In this document: positions 7,040-14,985 of the stretch, in pieces
How the letters are laid out: the number at the start of each line of letters is the position of its first letter
Position numbering within the stretch: position 1 is the stretch's first letter
Virus record (IMG/VR): IMGVR_UViG_3300045135_003077
Location: 1 to 45,939 of that record
DNA length: 45,939 nucleotides
Direction: 5' to 3' (one strand)
Origin: a virus
Made by a program: the position numbers and the translations under genes
Notes under the pieces: model-generated
Databases searched by the model: none
Told to the model about the DNA's origin: nothing
The model's input: the letters and a program-made list of their open reading frames with translations, nothing else

Positions 7040-7049
7040 CATATATAAT
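7021..7049 (+). promoter_or_regulatory. Consensus promoter for the tRNA-Thr/tRNA-Ala/rubrerythrin unit
   Basis: TTGACA (7021-7026), 17 bases, TATAAT (7044-7049): a perfect sigma70 promoter embedded in the terminator above. The predicted start near 7056 is 3 bases before the tRNA-Thr 5' end. Confidence 0.88.
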
Positions 7050-7058
7050 ATATCAATT

Positions 7059-7134
<76 letters not shown>

Positions 7135-7137
7135 AGT

Positions 7138-7213
7138 GGGGGATTAGCTCAGCTGGGAGAGCGCCTGATTTGCATTCAGGAGGTCAGCGGTTCGATCCCG
7201 CTATCCTCCACCA
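7138..7213 (+). tRNA. tRNA-Ala (UGC)
   Basis: A 76-base cloverleaf, 3 bases after tRNA-Thr. Acceptor GGGGGAT/ATCCTCC carries the G3-U70 wobble that marks alanine identity. Anticodon stem CCTGA/TCAGG, loop TTTGCAT giving UGC. CCA is encoded. Probably cotranscribed with tRNA-Thr and the rubrerythrin gene. Confidence 0.95.
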
Positions 7214-7242
7214 AGTTTAATAACACTAACCAGAGGAGACTT

Positions 7243-7674
7243 ATGTCAAATCTAAAAGAAAGTAAAACAGCAGAAAACCTTAAGGCGGCTTTTGCTGGCG
7301 AATCACAAGCCAACAGAAGATATCTATACTTTGCTCAAAAGGCAGACATAGAAGGTGCACCAGATGTGGCGGCAGTGTTTAGATCCACAGCAGAAGGTGA
7401 AACTGGTCACGCACACGGACACATGGAATATCTTGAAGAAGTGGGCGATCCAGCGACAGGTGAACCAATGGGAGAAACTGAAGCAAATCTTAAATCAGCG
7501 ATTTCGGGAGAAACACACGAATACACAGACATGTATCCTGGAATGGCGAGAACAGCCAGAGAAGAAGGCTTCGAAGAGATAGCAGATTGGTTCGAAACAC
7601 TTGCAAAAGCAGAAAAATCACATGCAGGTAAATTCCAAAAAACATTGGACACATACTTAGAAGCAAACAAGTAG
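7243..7674 (+). CDS. Rubrerythrin (diiron domain only)
   Basis: The 143-aa ferritin-like four-helix diiron protein is probably a peroxide-scavenging reductase using electrons from a ferredoxin or rubredoxin. Seen: the iron ligand pattern GE20SQANRRY, E53-x2-H56, the GETHEY segment (90-94) and E124-x2-H127. The C-terminal rubredoxin domain of classical rubrerythrin is absent, so an external electron donor is needed; a ferredoxin is encoded at 7971. The ATG at 7243 is chosen for its GAGGAG site; upstream extensions would run into the tRNA-Ala gene. Confidence 0.93.
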   Translation: MSNLKESKTAENLKAAFAGESQANRRYLYFAQKADIEGAPDVAAVFRSTAEGETGHAHGHMEYLEEVGDPATGEPMGETEANLKSAISGETHEYTDMYPGMARTAREEGFEEIADWFETLAKAEKSHAGKFQKTLDTYLEANK

Positions 7675-7681
7675 CACTTGC

Positions 7682-7703
7682 GGAGCGGCTACACAGTCGC
7701 TCC
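7682..7703 (+). terminator. Hairpin after rubrerythrin
   Basis: GGAGCGGCT (7682-7690) pairs with AGTCGCTCC (7695-7703), one G-U, around an ACAC loop. No T-tract follows, so it is either a weak terminator or a stabilising 3' hairpin. Confidence 0.5.
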
Positions 7704-7711
7704 TAAATGCA

Positions 7712-7740
7712 TTGACATTATGTTTTATACATACTAAAAT
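7712..7740 (+). promoter_or_regulatory. Promoter for 7759-8559 unit
   Basis: TTGACA (7712-7717), 17 bases, TAAAAT (7735-7740). The leader is about 12 bases with ATAGGAG before the ATG at 7759. Confidence 0.78.
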
Positions 7741-7758
7741 AGTATATAGGAGATTAAA

Positions 7759-7971
7759 ATGGCAGGACTTTATACACGCGAAAATGTTATTGATGCAATC
7801 AAAGAACATGCAAGAGGACACATTGCCAAACACGCAATGAATGTAGAGATATATTTGAAAAATGCGGCTGGTGTTGGTGAACACCCAGATGTGTTGGAAG
7901 CAATTGAAAAAGAATTAGAAGTTATTGCAAAATATCACGATCAATTAGAAGTATTAGACAAGTATTTCTAA
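7759..7971 (+). CDS. Conserved small marine-phage protein, 70 aa
   Basis: A helical, His-rich 70-residue protein (motifs NVIDAIKEHARGHIAKHA and HPDVLEAIEKE). I recall similar small proteins in marine T4-like phages but no known function. The stop overlaps the ferredoxin start (TAATG), so it is cotranslated with an electron carrier and may be part of the same redox module. Confidence 0.8.
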   Translation: MAGLYTRENVIDAIKEHARGHIAKHAMNVEIYLKNAAGVGEHPDVLEAIEKELEVIAKYHDQLEVLDKYF

Positions 7972-8285
7972 TGAAAATCAACGTAATTGACCGAGACGGC
8001 AAAAAATATGAAGTTGATGCCGATCCAGGAGATACCTTGGAGTATGCGGTATCACAAAAAGGAATATCAAGTGATTGGGGCATCTGTGGTGGATGCTGTG
8101 CTTGTTCATCCTGTCAGGTATACATGCAAGAAAAAGACTATGCAGTGATCGGAGCACCCGATGACACTGAACAAGCAGTGTTGGACGACATGGCATACGA
8201 ATCAAAATCTACATCAAGATTAGGGTGCCAACTGACGATCACGGAAAAAATGGAAGGATGGACTTTTGTCATTGCGCCTTATTAA
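7971..8285 (+). CDS. 2Fe-2S ferredoxin (plant/adrenodoxin-type fold)
   Basis: A 104-aa soluble electron carrier. Seen: cluster ligands C39-x5-C45-x2-C48 and a distal C86 in RLGCQL, the usual 2Fe-2S spacing, plus two extra cysteines at 42 and 43 within the loop. The RLGCQLTI context is typical of bacterial ferredoxins. It lies in the same unit as rubrerythrin-side genes and could be its electron donor or serve host oxygenases or desaturase (inference). Confidence 0.9.
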   Translation: MKINVIDRDGKKYEVDADPGDTLEYAVSQKGISSDWGICGGCCACSSCQVYMQEKDYAVIGAPDDTEQAVLDDMAYESKSTSRLGCQLTITEKMEGWTFVIAPY

Positions 8286-8559
8286 TCCCATAGTAAATTT
8301 TTGGAGGGAAAGTTACAGATCCAATCCTGTTGCATTCTTCATTGAGATGATATCAGCCATCACAGTGATGATAGGATCCTTCATCCTTACCTACACAGTA
8401 CTGGATCCCCGTCCGGACATCTTTGTGCCATTCTATTTCATAGGCAGTGTCACTGGATTGATCGGTGCTTACATGAGACAAGCGGCTTGGGTGGTTGTTT
8501 TGACTGCTTGGTTCTCAATGATGAACATTATTGCATTATACCAACTTTTTGTGCTTTAA
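8266..8559 (+). CDS. Small two-TM membrane protein, 97 aa
   Basis: Two or three hydrophobic helices (FFIEMISAITVMIGSFILTYTV; FVPFYFIGSVTGLIGAYM; AAWVVVLTAWFSMMNIIALY). The only plausible start is a TTG at 8266 that overlaps the ferredoxin end by 20 bases. Similar small membrane proteins next to ferredoxin occur in marine phages by recollection; function unknown. Confidence 0.6.
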   Translation: MSLRLINPIVNFWRESYRSNPVAFFIEMISAITVMIGSFILTYTVLDPRPDIFVPFYFIGSVTGLIGAYMRQAAWVVVLTAWFSMMNIIALYQLFVL

Positions 8560-8563
8560 AGCC

Positions 8564-8596
8564 AAAAAAAGATTCGCACAGAGGTCTCACAGTGCG
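8564..8596 (-). terminator. Terminator of the minus-strand operon
   Basis: CGCAC (8575-8579) and GTGCG (8592-8596) form a short stem; read on the minus strand it is followed by AATC and a run of seven T (8570-8564). It sits between convergent genes ending at 8559 and 8645. Confidence 0.6.
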
Positions 8597-8644
8597 TTTG
8601 TAGGAACCGAGCTTGGTGTTTGGACCCAGTAAAAATCCTTGTTT

Positions 8645-9247
8645 TTAGTATATCTGTCCGTTGTGTGCCTGATACACGATATATTTGGATTTAGGTTGCC
8701 ATGCAAAATTTTCATCTTGTAATCTGATGCTGTACACATATTGAAGCAACTCACCAGTGCGGAACAAGAACTTTTTTTCAACAGTCAGTTTGGTATACCA
8801 TTCACTGCTTGTGTGCTGATGAAAAGTCGGCACAGTCATTTTGCGTTTGCGTTGGTACAATCTATTGATGGCTTTGTTTGTGATGTCATGGGTGATGTAA
8901 AGTATTTCAAATCCTTTTTGTCTTGCCCACTGCACTTGTTTCTCTCCCATGATCAACCCAGCATGTGAGAATCTGTATGGTTTGAGTATGTGGTACCTGC
9001 AAACACGCACAGCGATATCAGGATCATTTGTGTAGTGAGATCGTTCTGCGGCACTGATTGATGCCAATTTGCCCTCAACAAAAAACATCCACGTTTCGAT
9101 GTTGGGATCATCACAATCATATTTTTTATGGGTGAGACTGGTACTGCCTTCTTCAAATGTCTTTTGCCTAAAGTCTTCTATGAGTGGACGATGTTTGTCC
9201 GGATCATCACTGTACAGTTTGATGTAATAATTGTCCATTGCTAACAT
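8645..9247 (-). CDS. GNAT-like N-acyltransferase
   Basis: The 200-aa soluble protein has a GNAT-type layout: N-terminal strand region, then VRVCRYHILKPYRFSHAG and EKQVQWARQKGFEILYITHD, where the acetyl-CoA pyrophosphate loop and following helix should lie, then NKAINRLYQRK. No substrate can be read. The start may be the Met three residues downstream (9238). It is the last gene of the long minus-strand operon, overlapping the upstream oxygenase-like gene. Confidence 0.6.
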   Translation of the reverse strand: MLAMDNYYIKLYSDDPDKHRPLIEDFRQKTFEEGSTSLTHKKYDCDDPNIETWMFFVEGKLASISAAERSHYTNDPDIAVRVCRYHILKPYRFSHAGLIMGEKQVQWARQKGFEILYITHDITNKAINRLYQRKRKMTVPTFHQHTSSEWYTKLTVEKKFLFRTGELLQYVYSIRLQDENFAWQPKSKYIVYQAHNGQIY

Positions 9248-9725
9248 AATTTATAACATTGTCCCAAGAGTAATCTTTGAAAAAGAGACTGATCTGGAAA
9301 AACTTCCTTTCGATGCCATGGTCATAAACACAGTGCAGTCGATTGGAATTCACAATGGTCGGACATGTGTAGGTGTGTTCATACACTGTGTTCAGATCCT
9401 GTTCATTGTCCAAAAATGAAATCTTGTAATTGATTGGTTCTATCGGGAACATTAGTATGGCGTCCCTATCTTTGTCGATGTGTGGCTTCAGCCACTTGTC
9501 TTGGTATTTGTACATCAACCAACCTATCAATGGTTTTTCCATAATGTCTTGATTGATCTGTGAAAATATGTGTGCAACTTCTTTTTGATCAGGTTTGACT
9601 TCCCAACATTTTACACCATATGATTCATTGATGTGGCTTTCATTGGATTGGCAACCATTCCAAAGTGCATCAGGATCGAAAGCATTATCGAGTTGAGGCA
9701 ACTCAATTATGAATTCATTGTGCAT
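9207..9725 (-). CDS. Putative Fe(II)/2OG oxygenase, paralogue A
   Basis: A double-stranded beta-helix pattern: WLKPHIDKDRDAILMFPIEP with the HxD metal pair, then a CPTIVNSNRLHCV segment with the distal His, and a basic residue (ERK) before the last strand FFQISLFF. It is clearly related to the next gene upstream (9731-10324), which has the same HID...YPIEP...CPT order. The start is placed at the internal Met (MHNEFIIELP), 5 bases after the upstream stop; longer forms overlap it. Substrate unknown. Confidence 0.65.
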   Translation of the reverse strand: MHNEFIIELPQLDNAFDPDALWNGCQSNESHINESYGVKCWEVKPDQKEVAHIFSQINQDIMEKPLIGWLMYKYQDKWLKPHIDKDRDAILMFPIEPINYKISFLDNEQDLNTVYEHTYTCPTIVNSNRLHCVYDHGIERKFFQISLFFKDYSWDNVINYVSNGQLLHQTVQ

Positions 9726-9730
9726 AACAA

Positions 9731-10324
9731 TTAGATTGTGATTAAGTTTCCTGCTTGATACAATGACTTGATGTTTGCCCAATCACTTGCACTGTTACCG
9801 AAGTACATTGAAATTTGAAGTGTTGTCTTTTTGGCAGTTGATGGCAGGCAGTGTGGCACCTTTGCATTGATCAAAGTAGGACATGTGTAAGTGTGAGTGT
9901 GAACTGTGTTGTAACTGTAAGGCACTGTGTTTTCATAATCTCTTGTAAACAGTGCAAGATCATCTTCCCATTTGTCCACAAACTGGATGTCGTATGATGT
10001 TGGTTCAATTGGATATATCAGCACTGATAATCTTTCAGTGTCTATGTGTGGTCTGATCCATTTGTCTGCAACCTTTTCACACAACCAAACTTCAGGATAA
10101 GCCTTCAAATGTGATGAGTTAAATTTTCCAATTACATTTTCACATTTTTCGTTGCCAGTAACAAGATACCATGTTTGTCCGTCCCATGCAGATGTAAACT
10201 CTGGAGTCACAGATCCGACCTTCGCTGAACTTATTGCTTTGACTTCGTCTGCTGTGGGCAAATGACTGATCAGATCAGGCATTTCGATTACATAATCATT
10301 TACAACTGGATTATCAATGGACAT
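9731..10324 (-). CDS. Putative Fe(II)/2OG oxygenase, paralogue B
   Basis: The 197-aa protein carries WIRPHIDTERLSVLIYPIEP (HxD), CPTLINAKVPHCLP (distal His) and a KKTTLQISMYF strand with the basic residue expected to bind 2-oxoglutarate. It is a tandem duplicate of the downstream paralogue. It overlaps the SGNH gene start region by 11 bases. Marine T4-like phages are known to carry several such oxygenases, mostly uncharacterised. Confidence 0.68.
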   Translation of the reverse strand: MSIDNPVVNDYVIEMPDLISHLPTADEVKAISSAKVGSVTPEFTSAWDGQTWYLVTGNEKCENVIGKFNSSHLKAYPEVWLCEKVADKWIRPHIDTERLSVLIYPIEPTSYDIQFVDKWEDDLALFTRDYENTVPYSYNTVHTHTYTCPTLINAKVPHCLPSTAKKTTLQISMYFGNSASDWANIKSLYQAGNLITI

Positions 10325-11129
10325 TTAATTTTTTCCTTACCTTTTCCAGCACCACTGTATCTGCATAATGCTTGTGTGCTTCAGGTACATAGTGCTTCAG
10401 TTTGTATTTAGTTAGGCTCAACTGCTCCGTGATAGAGTCGAGCGATGCCAATATGTTCCAATCAATGGTTTTACCATCAAATATATCATGCAGGTCCATG
10501 CCAAAATCAATGATTTTATCATCAAACACATCTTCTCCCATCTCAGTGCCACTCAATGACTCTGTGGGAAACCATGCATTCCTGTGTTTCAGTTCCATGT
10601 CCAGACCATCCTGACCTGTGCGGAAATTGCCGTGATGGTGTTTGGTGTTCCAAAAGTAAAATACATTTTTGTAGTCCCGCAACAAAGTGTCAATGGCCAA
10701 TGCATGTTTGACAACGTGATAGTACAGTGCCTGGGTGTGCCATAGATTGGACATCATCCATTCCACTGTGTCACGTTTCAAATTTTCGTTGTACACAGAT
10801 GTTTTGAGTCTGTGCCTTATTATATCATCTACCTTCGTGTACGAAGGAGACTGTTCCGATACAAATCCATGTCTAATGCAATTGGGCAAGTATACAAAAA
10901 GTAAATCATTGTGATCAAAATTTTTAGGAAGGAAATTAAACAACACACTGTCCGATACAGTTTGTAATGATGCACCCGACACTGCATAATTTTTAACTTG
11001 TGTGATGCCCAAGGACTGTGCTACATAATAGGGAAAAGTTTTTTCACTTGGTTGTGCATTTTCATCAATGCTACATCCAGGTTGCTCATCTCCCCACATG
11101 TTAGAGTCACCAAATACATGTGCAATCAT
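10314..11129 (-). CDS. SGNH/GDSL-like hydrolase
   Basis: A 271-aa protein with block I GDSN at residues 7-10 (nucleophile Ser9), a GAS oxyanion-type segment at about residue 54, and a C-terminal PEAHKHYAD segment with candidate catalytic His. Members deacylate or esterify lipids and glycans. No signal peptide, so it acts in the cytoplasm. It overlaps the upstream gene by ATGA. A second SGNH protein lies at 36895-37527 in the glycan island, hinting at O-acyl modification of sugars. Confidence 0.72.
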   Translation of the reverse strand: MIAHVFGDSNMWGDEQPGCSIDENAQPSEKTFPYYVAQSLGITQVKNYAVSGASLQTVSDSVLFNFLPKNFDHNDLLFVYLPNCIRHGFVSEQSPSYTKVDDIIRHRLKTSVYNENLKRDTVEWMMSNLWHTQALYYHVVKHALAIDTLLRDYKNVFYFWNTKHHHGNFRTGQDGLDMELKHRNAWFPTESLSGTEMGEDVFDDKIIDFGMDLHDIFDGKTIDWNILASLDSITEQLSLTKYKLKHYVPEAHKHYADTVVLEKVRKKLNVH

Positions 11130-12373
11130 CTTTGTAAAATCTCCGTGTTCATATCATTCACGATAGCATGAATGTTCTTGTTGTTTTTCAGCATATTTAA
11201 GAATTTAATCTCTGCTTGTTTTTGTTTAGACAATGGCATCAACTTACTTGCAGGTTGATATCTAAAAACATTTGATGTGTATGCAAGAGTTGGTTTGTCC
11301 TTGATGGAAATTTTTTGATCCACCCATATGTTTTGATCCACATATTTTACGTTGCCTAAGTCATAAGGTTTGACCATGCTCTGTATGTAATCTACTATTT
11401 CCTTGAGATATGGATTAGTTTCAATGGATTCGAATTCATTGTTTTTTATCCACGGGTACTCACGCAAGAATCCTTGCAGAGTGAGTGTGACATCATAGTT
11501 GAATGTTGGTAACTTTTCCAAAACCCATTTGCAATACAAAAGTTGCACATGGCTGTTGTCAAAGATTTGCCAATCTTTGCAGTTTGGATTTTTATAGGAC
11601 AGTGCCAATATGTAATAAGGACTGGCTATACCAAAATACTGTTGGATGTGTGTGGGCATGTCATTGGACATTTTTTCCAAAGGTTCGTTGCAGAAAGCAT
11701 ATGATTCAGTAAGGAAAAAAGCGGGATAGAACCATTCGGTACCTCCATACAAATAGTATTTGTGTTTCCTTTCGAGATCATTGAACGCAGAAACATTGTA
11801 ATTTTTTCCTATGAATTCTGATATCAACAATGAACCAAGATACGTTCCATCCACGGGAGTTTTGTAAGGTTGTTGTAAATCTTTGTGAATGTTTGCCCTG
11901 ATCCATCTTGGTGTGTAATCATGGTGTATGTTTTCAGGATCACGTTCTATGCTGAACGCTTTTCCATTCACAGTTTTCCTTATATGGGGTTTGCCTGACT
12001 GCACCCATTTCTCTGTGTCTATGACAAACAATTGATCATGCAACTCATAGTAACCTTTTTTATCCAACACATGACCAACTAATGCAATGTCTTCCTGTGC
12101 CATTCTGTCAACAATGTAACTAAAATTGTACCATTCTATGTAGTTTCCCATGGATGATACAAATGCGTACTTGTATCCTTTTTCTAAATAGGACATCGCT
12201 TCATCATAAGATTTAACTTGGAATATTTTTAACTCAGGCAATTTATTTGTGCATTCATAAATCATACTGCTTGTATAATTTTGGCAGGCACCTATTTCGA
12301 AATGATCGCCTTGCTGATTTAAATTTTCAACAATAATGAGACAGGTCTGGTGTATATGCTGAGATTTTTTCAT
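11126..12373 (-). CDS. Hypothetical protein, possibly glycosyltransferase-related, 415 aa
   Basis: No family is named with confidence. The segment YKYAFVSSMGNYIEWYNF followed by DIALVGHVLDKKGYYELH and LFVIDTEKWVQSGKP resembles the nucleotide-sugar-type half of proteins seen in marine phages and bacteria where a residue level of 'display and compare' in GT-A folds is suspected. The C-terminal half is rich in aromatic residues (GTEWFYPAFF). It is a member of the oxygenase operon. It could act on the same substrate as its neighbours. Confidence 0.5.
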   Translation of the reverse strand: MKKSQHIHQTCLIIVENLNQQGDHFEIGACQNYTSSMIYECTNKLPELKIFQVKSYDEAMSYLEKGYKYAFVSSMGNYIEWYNFSYIVDRMAQEDIALVGHVLDKKGYYELHDQLFVIDTEKWVQSGKPHIRKTVNGKAFSIERDPENIHHDYTPRWIRANIHKDLQQPYKTPVDGTYLGSLLISEFIGKNYNVSAFNDLERKHKYYLYGGTEWFYPAFFLTESYAFCNEPLEKMSNDMPTHIQQYFGIASPYYILALSYKNPNCKDWQIFDNSHVQLLYCKWVLEKLPTFNYDVTLTLQGFLREYPWIKNNEFESIETNPYLKEIVDYIQSMVKPYDLGNVKYVDQNIWVDQKISIKDKPTLAYTSNVFRYQPASKLMPLSKQKQAEIKFLNMLKNNKNIHAIVNDMNTEILQR

Positions 12374-13052
12374 CTAATGCTTTTCTATCGTTCCATGGGT
12401 TATTAGAATATGCAAAATTTTCATGATCCAAATAATTTTTTTGCACAAGATCTATGTCTGGATATTCCGTGTGCAAAGGCAACCATTTTGCATGTATTAT
12501 CATGTGTATTCTTGTTTCATTGCTGTTGTTGTGTACGTAATGGAAATACCTATTGTTAAAGAAAAACGCAGTACCGTCCTTGAATGGCACTTCGTTGTAA
12601 TGATCCTTGTACACTTGCCGCATGTAACACCCCTGTGGATGTTTGATTGCAATGTTCATGGCATCATCGACCACTGTGTCACCTAAATGTTCTTGCGGTT
12701 CCTTGTCATGATGTATTTTGATGTGGCCATGCGGTTCTAAGAACATGAATCTTGCTCTGTAAATTTCTGTGTAGGGCAAACTTTTTAACCATTCGATTGT
12801 TTTTGGGCAATATTTTTTTGCAAGATTGGTCCAATGATACTTTGTTGGATCTCCCCAATTGCCTCCTATGGTTATGTATTCTCCTTCTCCAAAAAGTGTA
12901 AACACATTCCAACCTTCTCCATCGTCAGATCTGTGTGGTTCATACATACCTTTTGCAAGAAGATTTTGTGCTTCATCACAAATATCAAGTAAAGGAATTG
13001 TAAGGTTAACTTTGAGGTACGGAAGTTTCGAATTCTTTGTCATACAAAACAT
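12327..13052 (-). CDS. Aspartyl/asparaginyl beta-hydroxylase-like oxygenase
   Basis: The 241-aa protein has a FLEPHGHIKIHHDKEP segment giving HxD, a MNIAIKHPQGC strand, an AFFFNNRYFHYVHNNS segment with the distal His, and an ETRIHMIIHAKW strand with the Arg that binds 2OG. This order fits the Asp/Asn hydroxylase-like cupin group. The start could be Met4 (13043), better spaced from AAGGA. The substrate may be a protein, peptide or small molecule. Confidence 0.75.
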   Translation of the reverse strand: MFCMTKNSKLPYLKVNLTIPLLDICDEAQNLLAKGMYEPHRSDDGEGWNVFTLFGEGEYITIGGNWGDPTKYHWTNLAKKYCPKTIEWLKSLPYTEIYRARFMFLEPHGHIKIHHDKEPQEHLGDTVVDDAMNIAIKHPQGCYMRQVYKDHYNEVPFKDGTAFFFNNRYFHYVHNNSNETRIHMIIHAKWLPLHTEYPDIDLVQKNYLDHENFAYSNNPWNDRKALDEKISAYTPDLSHYC

Positions 13053-13785
13053 AATCCTTATATTTGTTCAATGATCGCTCCAATAATGCATGGTGTTTTG
13101 GTATGTCAATGATTCCAGACATAACAATTAGTGCTCTTTCGTTCATTTTAAATCCACGATCTGTGCCGTGTTCCCATACTGATCCGTCATACACATAGGT
13201 ATTGGTCTCATCTGGTAGTACTGGATAAATTTTGGTTGCTCCCGAATCTTTGCTCATGTAGAAAATTTCGTTGTCCTTGTCAGTGACTTTGCTCCAACGT
13301 ATTCTGTATTGGGACGGAGCACTGTCTATCAAATGTGGTGTCATGGTTAGTGGTTCATCATAGTGTGGTGGAGTAACATCCGGCGGTTGGACAAATGCAC
13401 ACTGTCTTATCGACTTGAAAGGCAGTTGATCGATAAAATCACATATGTGAGGTATTTCTTGCTTCGCCCATGCATACCATGGTGGATCACCGTCCACATA
13501 TGTGAACATGTTCTTCTTCAAGAATAAAACTTTGCCCACAGCAATTGTGCCTGCTGTCGTTCCCTCTTCCATGTTAGGGTCTGCCCATAAAGATTCAATG
13601 TGATCGAGATCAACGTCAATCTTAGGCATGTCAATAGGTGTGTAAATTGCGTCCTTATATCCTTTGTATTCTTCGTGTATCTGCAAATGGTCATAATCAG
13701 GACGATCATTGTGTGGATCCATGTTGACATATTTCCTTTTGCTGACGTCAACTATTCTCTTTTCAATTCTATATCGTAATGTCAA
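13006..13785 (-). CDS. Putative Fe(II)/2OG oxygenase
   Basis: Seen: FVQPPDVTPPHYDEP (HxD), a YRIRWSKV strand and SVWEHGTDRGFKMNERALIVMSG with the distal His and a basic residue. The start is uncertain: TTG at 13785 has AAGGAG 8 bases upstream and avoids most overlap with the methyltransferase gene; a GTG at 13815 and an ATG at 13722 are alternatives. Its sequence differs clearly from the other oxygenases in this operon, so it is not a simple duplicate. Confidence 0.65.
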   Translation of the reverse strand: MTLRYRIEKRIVDVSKRKYVNMDPHNDRPDYDHLQIHEEYKGYKDAIYTPIDMPKIDVDLDHIESLWADPNMEEGTTAGTIAVGKVLFLKKNMFTYVDGDPPWYAWAKQEIPHICDFIDQLPFKSIRQCAFVQPPDVTPPHYDEPLTMTPHLIDSAPSQYRIRWSKVTDKDNEIFYMSKDSGATKIYPVLPDETNTYVYDGSVWEHGTDRGFKMNERALIVMSGIIDIPKHHALLERSLNKYKDYVLYDKEFETSVPQS

Positions 13786-14419
13786 GGACGAGTCTCCTTC
13801 CGGAAAAGATCTCACAGTCTAACAGTGTTTGATCAACCTTGTTGTATTTTGAAACATATTGATCCATCTCGTGTGTAATAGTATTTAATAACAGTCTATC
13901 TTCCTTGTATTTTTGATCATGATATACTTCTGCGATGATGGCATTCTTGCTGTTGTACATGCCAACAGTGATATCATCGAAAACTTTGAGATGTTTGTCT
14001 GGTTGGTATATCAACACTCCACTCCATATCACTTGATCGACGTCAAAATCTACTTTTATTTTGTTAGGGTCGTGCCATGAAACATTCCTGTATTCAATGT
14101 TTGGAAATTGCACCCATTGTTGTTGTGCCAATTGTATGGGTTCTACTGATGTGTCGAAACCCATGTATCTATAATCTGTGTAACCCTTTTCATGTAGTAT
14201 GGCGTTCACTGGTCCGTGACGACAACCAACATCCACAATTCCTTTGCACTGCTTTTGAATGATTATGTCCGCTTGTTTTTCAAACAATGGCTTTGCTTGT
14301 TCGGTGTCAAGATACCACATGTCTGCAAACTTGTAATCTTCTATCAACGGAACGTTCACAAACTCAGAAGTTTGATCGTGTATGACTGGCCATGGAATAT
14401 TCTTATCTACCATATCCAA
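13769..14419 (-). CDS. SAM-dependent methyltransferase (class I)
   Basis: A 216-aa Rossmann-fold methyltransferase. Seen: glycine-rich motif I IVDVGCRHGP at 61-70, an acidic residue at the end of strand 2 (MGFDTS), and a motif IV-like VDQVIWSGVLIYQP. No membrane segment. It lies between a prolyl-hydroxylase-like gene and another oxygenase in one operon, so it may methylate a hydroxylated product of these neighbours (inference). Confidence 0.82.
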   Translation of the reverse strand: MDMVDKNIPWPVIHDQTSEFVNVPLIEDYKFADMWYLDTEQAKPLFEKQADIIIQKQCKGIVDVGCRHGPVNAILHEKGYTDYRYMGFDTSVEPIQLAQQQWVQFPNIEYRNVSWHDPNKIKVDFDVDQVIWSGVLIYQPDKHLKVFDDITVGMYNSKNAIIAEVYHDQKYKEDRLLLNTITHEMDQYVSKYNKVDQTLLDCEIFSGRRLVLDITI

Positions 14420-14985
14420 ACAGCGAATGAATATCTTGTACCCTTTGTGATCGGAGTAACTTCATGTGGATATAAAAACACTGAAGGAAAGATAAACACT
14501 TCTCCCTTTTCTAATCTTTTAGGAGTGTCTTGCCAAAAAACAATGTCACCTCCTTCGTACTCATCACTGAGTGAACCCAACACAGTAAGAGTAGGAATGC
14601 CACGTCTGGTGCCATCAAATATGTTACGCACATGATCAGCATGGGTGCCCATGCCATCTGATCCCGTTGGATATCTTATCCAATAGAACCTTGTTTTGCC
14701 ATTCCAATAGTTGAACCAAGTGATGTCTTGCAGATAGTTGTGTATGTATTCATCGACCACCCTGTCTATTTGTGTTTCAAGATACTTGGTCATCTGATGC
14801 TCAACATTTAGTTCAGTTACATGATATGGCACTGTTGGATTATCTTGCACACAGATATTTTCAGGACCATGATAGTCAAAATCTTTCCATGTAGTTTCTG
14901 TGTCTAAAACATTTCTTACTTCATCTGCCTTAGTAGGAGTGATGAATCTGGTCCTGTACAGGTATCTTTCTAAATCTTTACGCAT
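14407..14985 (-). CDS. Prolyl 4-hydroxylase-type Fe(II)/2OG oxygenase
   Basis: The 192-aa protein has the P4Hc pattern: GTHADHV with H115-x-D117, a LTVLGSLSDEYEGGDIVFW stretch, PHEV with distal H174, and K181/R184 for 2OG binding. It is the best-conserved oxygenase of the cluster. P4H-type enzymes are among the commonest oxygenases of marine T4-like phages; the target there is unknown. It overlaps the methyltransferase by 13 bases. Confidence 0.85.
   Translation of the reverse strand: MRKDLERYLYRTRFITPTKADEVRNVLDTETTWKDFDYHGPENICVQDNPTVPYHVTELNVEHQMTKYLETQIDRVVDEYIHNYLQDITWFNYWNGKTRFYWIRYPTGSDGMGTHADHVRNIFDGTRRGIPTLTVLGSLSDEYEGGDIVFWQDTPKRLEKGEVFIFPSVFLYPHEVTPITKGTRYSFAVWIW

Noticed and set aside
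12327-13815. Three consecutive gene overlaps of exactly 47 bases in the minus-strand operon when the longest frames are used
   Set aside because: The starts are uncertain; ribosome-binding sites favour shorter versions for at least one gene (TTG 13785 or ATG 13722, Met4 at 13043), so the equal numbers are probably an artefact.
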